Source: Myrica gale (Eukaryota > Streptophyta > Magnoliopsida > Fagales > Myricaceae). From it: a stretch of 64,000 nucleotides of DNA. A program made the position numbers and the translations under genes. This document shows, piece after piece, positions 59,566-64,000 of the stretch. Position 1 is the stretch's first letter, and every line of letters starts with the position of its first letter. Under the pieces are notes generated by a model. It was not told the DNA's origin. It did not search any database and was given only the letters and a program-made list of their open reading frames with translations. The stretch is taken from NCBI GenBank assembly GCA_963930655.1, contig OZ005612.1:13955001-14019000 (forward strand), written 5' to 3'.

Positions 59566-60237
59566 TATTTCGCCCCCCCCCCCTTTTCTCTCTCTCTCCC
59601 TGTACGCCTTGCATCTCCTCTTCCGCCTGCGCTTCTGGGGGCAGGAGCTTCATCTCCTTTCCCCCTCCTCTTTCCCTTTCTCTTCTCTTGAATCCCTCTC
59701 TTTGCTTTTGTGGGTTTGCTATTTTACTAGGAGCTGTTCAGATCTGCCCCTCCAGGTGACCGACCTCTATTCACACATCCTCCCTCCGGCTTCGCAAACC
59801 TCTGATCTAGCTCTCCTCCAGGTGCCTGCTTTTCACGCGTTGTCGTTGTTGGTGCGTGGCTGTCCCTTGCATGTCTATATCCAGCATCGTCTGGGGTTTT
59901 TGCCCGCTTTTGTCGGGAGTTTTCAGTCGCTAGAAGCTGCAGTGGTGCCTAGCTACACCACCTCCAAATCTACCACCTCCCCTTTCCTGTAGCAGCCCCG
60001 CTAAGGATGACTCCCAAACCTTTGTTTCTTGGAGTTGTGTTAATCGCCTATTGCAGCGGCCCTTCCTTGGCCAACTTGTTTTGTCCAAGGCTTTTTTTTC
60101 TCTTCTTTTGTTTTCACTTCTAGTTTTTGGTGGTTGTTTGGGGTGTTTGTAGGGTCCCCCTCCCTTTCCGGTTTGTAGTGCTTTTCTTTCTTAATGTTAT
60201 GTTGCTGCTTGCCTAGAAAAAAAAAAACAAAACAAAA
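59566..60237 (+). mobile_element. Retroposon with 17-bp target duplication
   Basis: An exact 17-bp duplication, 'aatgccatttgtggtaa', occurs at 59549-59565 and 60238-60254. The insert begins with a C-rich run and CT repeats and ends 'tgcctagaaaaaaaaaa', an oligo(A)-rich tail. These are the marks of target-primed reverse transcription by a LINE. The 672-bp body has no LINE protein domain. The 3' half resembles plant L1 3' untranslated sequence, so it is a truncated LINE or a non-autonomous passenger. It lies in the importin-9 intron, in the opposite orientation to the gene. The perfect duplication suggests recent insertion. Confidence 0.82.
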
Positions 60238-60289
60238 AATGCCATTTGTGGTAACAAGCATCAGAACATAACTAAGAACTGTCAAATAC

Positions 60290-63255
60290 ACCTGAATTGC
60301 AGAAAAAACTATGTCCTTGTCTCAGTCGAGAACTTTCATTATATAGAAAGATTCCAACACCACAAAGATTACATCCCTATAATCACATTAATCCTAAGGA
60401 AATAAAAGCTGTACAATCAAGCTATATAAGGAAAGAAAAATAATCAGCAAAGCTGTACAAGAGATTAATATCCTGATTTCGAATTTGAATTGGGAATTGG
60501 ATATTCGTTGACATCCCCCTCAAATTGATGCGGGTAAGTCGACAAGCATCAATTTGCTAACAAGGAATTGGTGGTGCCATCATGTCATGGACTTGGTGAA
60601 GATATCTGCAACCTGGAGGGCGGTGGAATGACAATCGACTTCAATGTGCTTGGTCTGCTTATGGAAGACAGAATTTACAACAATTTGGATGGCACTCATG
60701 TTGTCACCATGAAGAGAAGTAGGATGAGCTTGTCGGTAAGGAGACCACAGAGCCAAATTTCATAGCAGACAACAGACATCACACGAAACTCAACCTCAGT
60801 AAAGGACTTAGAGACACATTCTTGCTTTTTACATTTTCAAGAGATAAGAGACATGTCAAGGAACATGCACCATTTGGTAGTGGATTTTCGAGTACCTGGG
60901 CAACCAGCCCAGTTGGCATCGCAATATGCTTGTAGCTCAAGCGATGCACTTGAAAGGAAAACAAACCATCATTAGGAGAGCTATGAAGATATCGAATGAT
61001 TCGAAGGATAACGGCTAGGTGAAGATGCTGAGAAGATTGCATGAACTTGCTGATAGTATGAACAACATTAAGATGTCGGGCCGTGTGATGGTTAGGTAGA
61101 TAAGACTACCAACCAACTTTTGATAGAGAGTGAGATCATCAAGGTCTCCTTCATCACTCCGACATTTCACTTTCATTTCCATGGGAGTGTCCACAGCAAT
61201 AGTCTTGGTCAGGCGAGCCAAATTGACAAGATGTTGAATATATATGCTTTACGATGAGAAAATACCTTGTGGCTAACGATGTACCTCCAAACCCAAGAAG
61301 TTAGTGAGATGACTGAGATCATTCATATGGAAAGTAGTATGTAACAATTACTGAAACGTAGAAATGGCACCAAGATCAGAACCAGTAATTATAATGTCAT
61401 CTACATAGACAAGGACTATACCATAAGCAATCTTTTGTAGAAATAAAAACAAATCATACTAATTCTGGGTGAATGAGAACCCAAGTAGAATGCTTTGGAA
61501 TTTTCAAACCATGCCTGTGGTGCTTGCTTCAAATCATACAGAGAACGCTTTAATTTGCACACATCATTGGAAGAAGAGATAGGCATACCAAAAGATAGTG
61601 TCATGTAAACTTCTTCCTTGAGATCTCCATGTAAGAAAGCATTTTTGACATCCATTTAATGTAAAGGCTAAGATTGTGAGGTGGTAAGTGCAAGAATTGT
61701 TCTCACAGTGGACATATTGGCCACAGGTGCAAAGGGCAGGCCAACACTAAGTTTCATGGCCTATTTATAAGACGAAGGAATAGGAATGGAAGGCAAAGTG
61801 GTTGCCAAGGATAAAGGAAAGGAAAAACCAAACCGATCGGAGGGTCTACAAACCCGAGTAATCTGTCTAAGAGGTGCAGTGTTGGAAGCTGAAACATGAC
61901 CAACAATTAAGGAACGCTCGAGAGGAGGCTCTAGGGATGTTGTAGGAAGATTCGATGCAGGTGGGGAACGCCTCCGATACACTATAAGAGGCTTGTATTG
62001 GTGGGATCAATAGGAGTGTTAGAAAACAGAGGTAAAACAGACCGTGATGGAAAAGGGTGATCAGAATGAGTGGTGAAAAAAATATTGATTTTCTACAAAA
62101 ACCACATTCCTGGAGATACAAGTTCTACTAAGGTGAGAATCATAATAGATAAAACCCTTCTGAGAAGCAGAATAGCCGAGAAAAGCACATTTGACAGATT
62201 GAACTGTGACTTTAGTGTGTTCTTGAGCCGAAATATGAACAAAACACAACCAAAAGAACGAAGATTAGAATACTGCGGAGCAAGACCAAATAAACAGAGG
62301 AAAGAAGATACATTGCCCAAGGATGGAGTAGGTAAGCGGTTGATGAGACAGACAACCATGGACAAGGCTTGACACCAGAAGCGAGGTGGCACGGATGACT
62401 TAAGGATAAGAGTGTGGACAATATCTAAGAGGTGACAATTCTTTCTTTCAGCTGCACCATATTGTTTTGATATGGATGGGCAAGACCACTGAGAAATGAT
62501 CCCTTTAGTTTGAAAGAATTCCTAAAAAACATTAGACATATACTCTCCCCCATTGTCAGAACATAGAACTTTTTCATCTGCGGAGAAAATTGAGTTTCAA
62601 GATGAGCACAGAAAATATTAAACACAGAGAACCTTGCCCTTAGAGCGGAGAAAGTATATCCAAGTGAATATACTATAATCGTCAATTAATGTGACAAAGT
62701 ATATCATTTGCAACTAAAACACTGGACAATACTCATGTCCCTTGAGCGGTTCCTCCCTTGAGCGGCATAAGCCACGAGAACAGAGGCAGAACTAGGCTGA
62801 CATTGTTCCATGGCTGTGTGAGGAAGAAGATGTTGCTCTTCGTGAAAGAGATCATTCAAACATGCATCCAAGGTGGGAATCGACTCTCGGTTCATGCACT
62901 GATTGAATTGCAGCAAGATTGTCAGAAGGTGTAGTAGCGTATGCAATATTAGTATACTCAGTCCAAAGATTCAAGAATATAGAATAAAAATCTGAGATGG
63001 AAAGGTTGTCCTGTGTGAGATTGGATAACTCAATCTAATTGAAATTGTAGGACAATATTGGTTTGACTATAGAGCTTTTTCAAGTAGGTCCACATTTCAG
63101 CAACGATTTTGAGGTGTCGAAGATTCAGAACAATATTGGGTTCAACAAACTCGAGAATCCATGACATAACTTGAGCATCCTTGAGCATCCACTTGGCATG
63201 TTGATCCTTTTCTTTGGTTTTGTCCGAGGTATTAGTACCAACACTAGTTTTCACG
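60290..63255 (-). mobile_element. Ty1-copia fossil in the importin-9 intron
   Basis: Parts on the minus strand: Gag (about 63254-62710; DAQVMSWILEFVEPNIVLNLR), integrase (about 62685-62093; PPRFWCQALSMVVCLINRLPT), reverse transcriptase (about 61660-61230; [18 protein letters not shown] and LKQAPQAWF), the RT to RNase H connection (about 61221-60780; LVGSLIYLTITRPDI), a purine tract (about 60515) and a 3' LTR beginning TGTCAACGAATATCC (about 60512-60290). The copia gene order is clear. It is broken many times and I saw no 5' LTR. It runs in the same direction as importin-9 and lies within its transcribed region if upstream exons exist to the right. Confidence 0.83.
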
Positions 63256-64000
63256 TACTACAGTTACCGACCTTGAATAACCAGAAACCAAGATAATGAA
63301 TGTAAATGCCTCTTGATTGGGCATTAAACCATCCACCACTAACAGAACCTAGAATCAAAGTTAGAAGCGGTACACTTCTGTATAACACAATAAGGACACA
63401 GCTATAGGCAACCAGAGGAAAGCAATCTGTCACAACCGCCAGAAAGATCTCACAGGATTACTCTGTAATTAGTCAAAATTTTGGCTACGAGATTCCTAAG
63501 ATAACATTTGCTATTAAAGACTGATGTCCATCAGTCCTCTCAGTAAAATATTTTGCATACGTGCTACAGGTACTATTGCATATTAACTTCACAGAAAATT
63601 TGTGATATCTTCTTGCAATTTAAATCTTCATGTATTACATATGGCTTTCACTTTTCAGAGTCCATCAAACTTCTCCATGAACCAATACAAGCTTCTATGG
63701 TTTGTACTACTGGAAGAAAAAAAAAAGGGGGGGAGGGAACATTTAGAACTTCAAGACATCATATATAAGATTTTTTTCTGGCAAGAAGTGGCCAAAAATA
63801 GCTTAATACTCACCTCATGAGCTCTTTTGCTTGCTGAAAAAGTAACAGCATTTTATAATTATGAATAGTTTGAAGTCGGCAACAACTGTCCACGAAGGAC
63901 CATACGTTCTTTAGTTTATTTTATTTTTTGAAATAAGTTAAGGACCATATCAAGAATTGAAATCCATCGAGTCTGAGGATTTGTTGTCTACGTGCATTGT
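63256..64000. other. Right edge, presumed importin-9 intron
   Basis: AT-rich. A 20-nt segment at 63814-63833 (minus strand) is bordered by a pyrimidine tract plus CAG and by GTGAGT, so it could be a micro-exon, but its translation was not matched to importin-9. Confidence 0.3.

Noticed and set aside
59550-59992. 127-codon leucine/serine-rich frame in the retroposon
   Set aside because: CT-rich composition explains it, and it resembles no LINE or host protein.

Overview
The window is a transposon-dense stretch of a flowering-plant nuclear genome, very probably a eudicot. Low-GC sequence, spliced exons of an importin-9-type gene, and plant CACTA, hAT, Mutator-like, Ty1-copia and Ty3-gypsy elements all point that way. 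No bacterial, organellar or CRISPR features were seen. Only two loci look like ordinary host genes. One is an intact single-exon RING-H2 E3 ligase gene (43163-43672, +). The other is the spliced 3' part of an importin-9 (KA120-type) nuclear import receptor gene (57234-58802, -), whose upstream exons lie to the right, behind a large transposon-filled intron or outside the window.

Layout. 1-3.1 kb holds two adjoining copia-type LTR copies and then an inverted copy of a RING-gene 5' segment carrying a hAT insertion. 3.1-8.05 kb holds CACTA DNA with a nested CACTA element (3-bp target duplication), a nested hAT element (8-bp duplication) and a fragment of a plant transposon protein. 8.05-14.03 kb holds two Ty1-copia fossils in opposite orientation, one with a further copia remnant inside it. 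14.03-18.2 kb is a CACTA transposon with a TNP2-type transposase that has lost its catalytic core. 18.5-19.1 kb is another transposon-protein fragment. 19.1-24.2 kb looks like one exceptionally long (about 5.07 kb) gypsy LTR; 24.2-27.6 kb holds gypsy and copia fossils. 27.6-30 kb is mostly unexplained.

30-43.7 kb is the most interesting biologically. It contains a dispersed family of RING-gene copies: a C-terminal fragment (31437-31568), an open but RING-less paralogue (34539-34895), a tail remnant (about 41175-41240) and the intact gene (43163-43672). Copia, LTR, retroposon and Tat-type gypsy DNA lies between them. The Tat element carries an antisense ORF region and tandem repeats in its 3' region. 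42.15-42.65 kb is a decayed hAT-like transposase.

43.7-57.2 kb is gene-poor: a 1.1-kb perfect-style foldback element (47688-48800), CACTA ends, a 3.2-kb Mutator-like element with 9-bp target duplications (51215-54387) that contains a structurally complete 1.09-kb TRIM retroelement, and a LINE RNase H remnant. 57.2-64 kb is the importin-9 gene end, with a 17-bp-duplication retroposon and a copia fossil upstream of its last readable exon.

The genes do not form an operon or pathway. The window's history is one of repeated local duplication of a RING-gene segment, followed by heavy nested transposition. Coordinates of element edges are exact where target-site duplications are quoted and approximate elsewhere.
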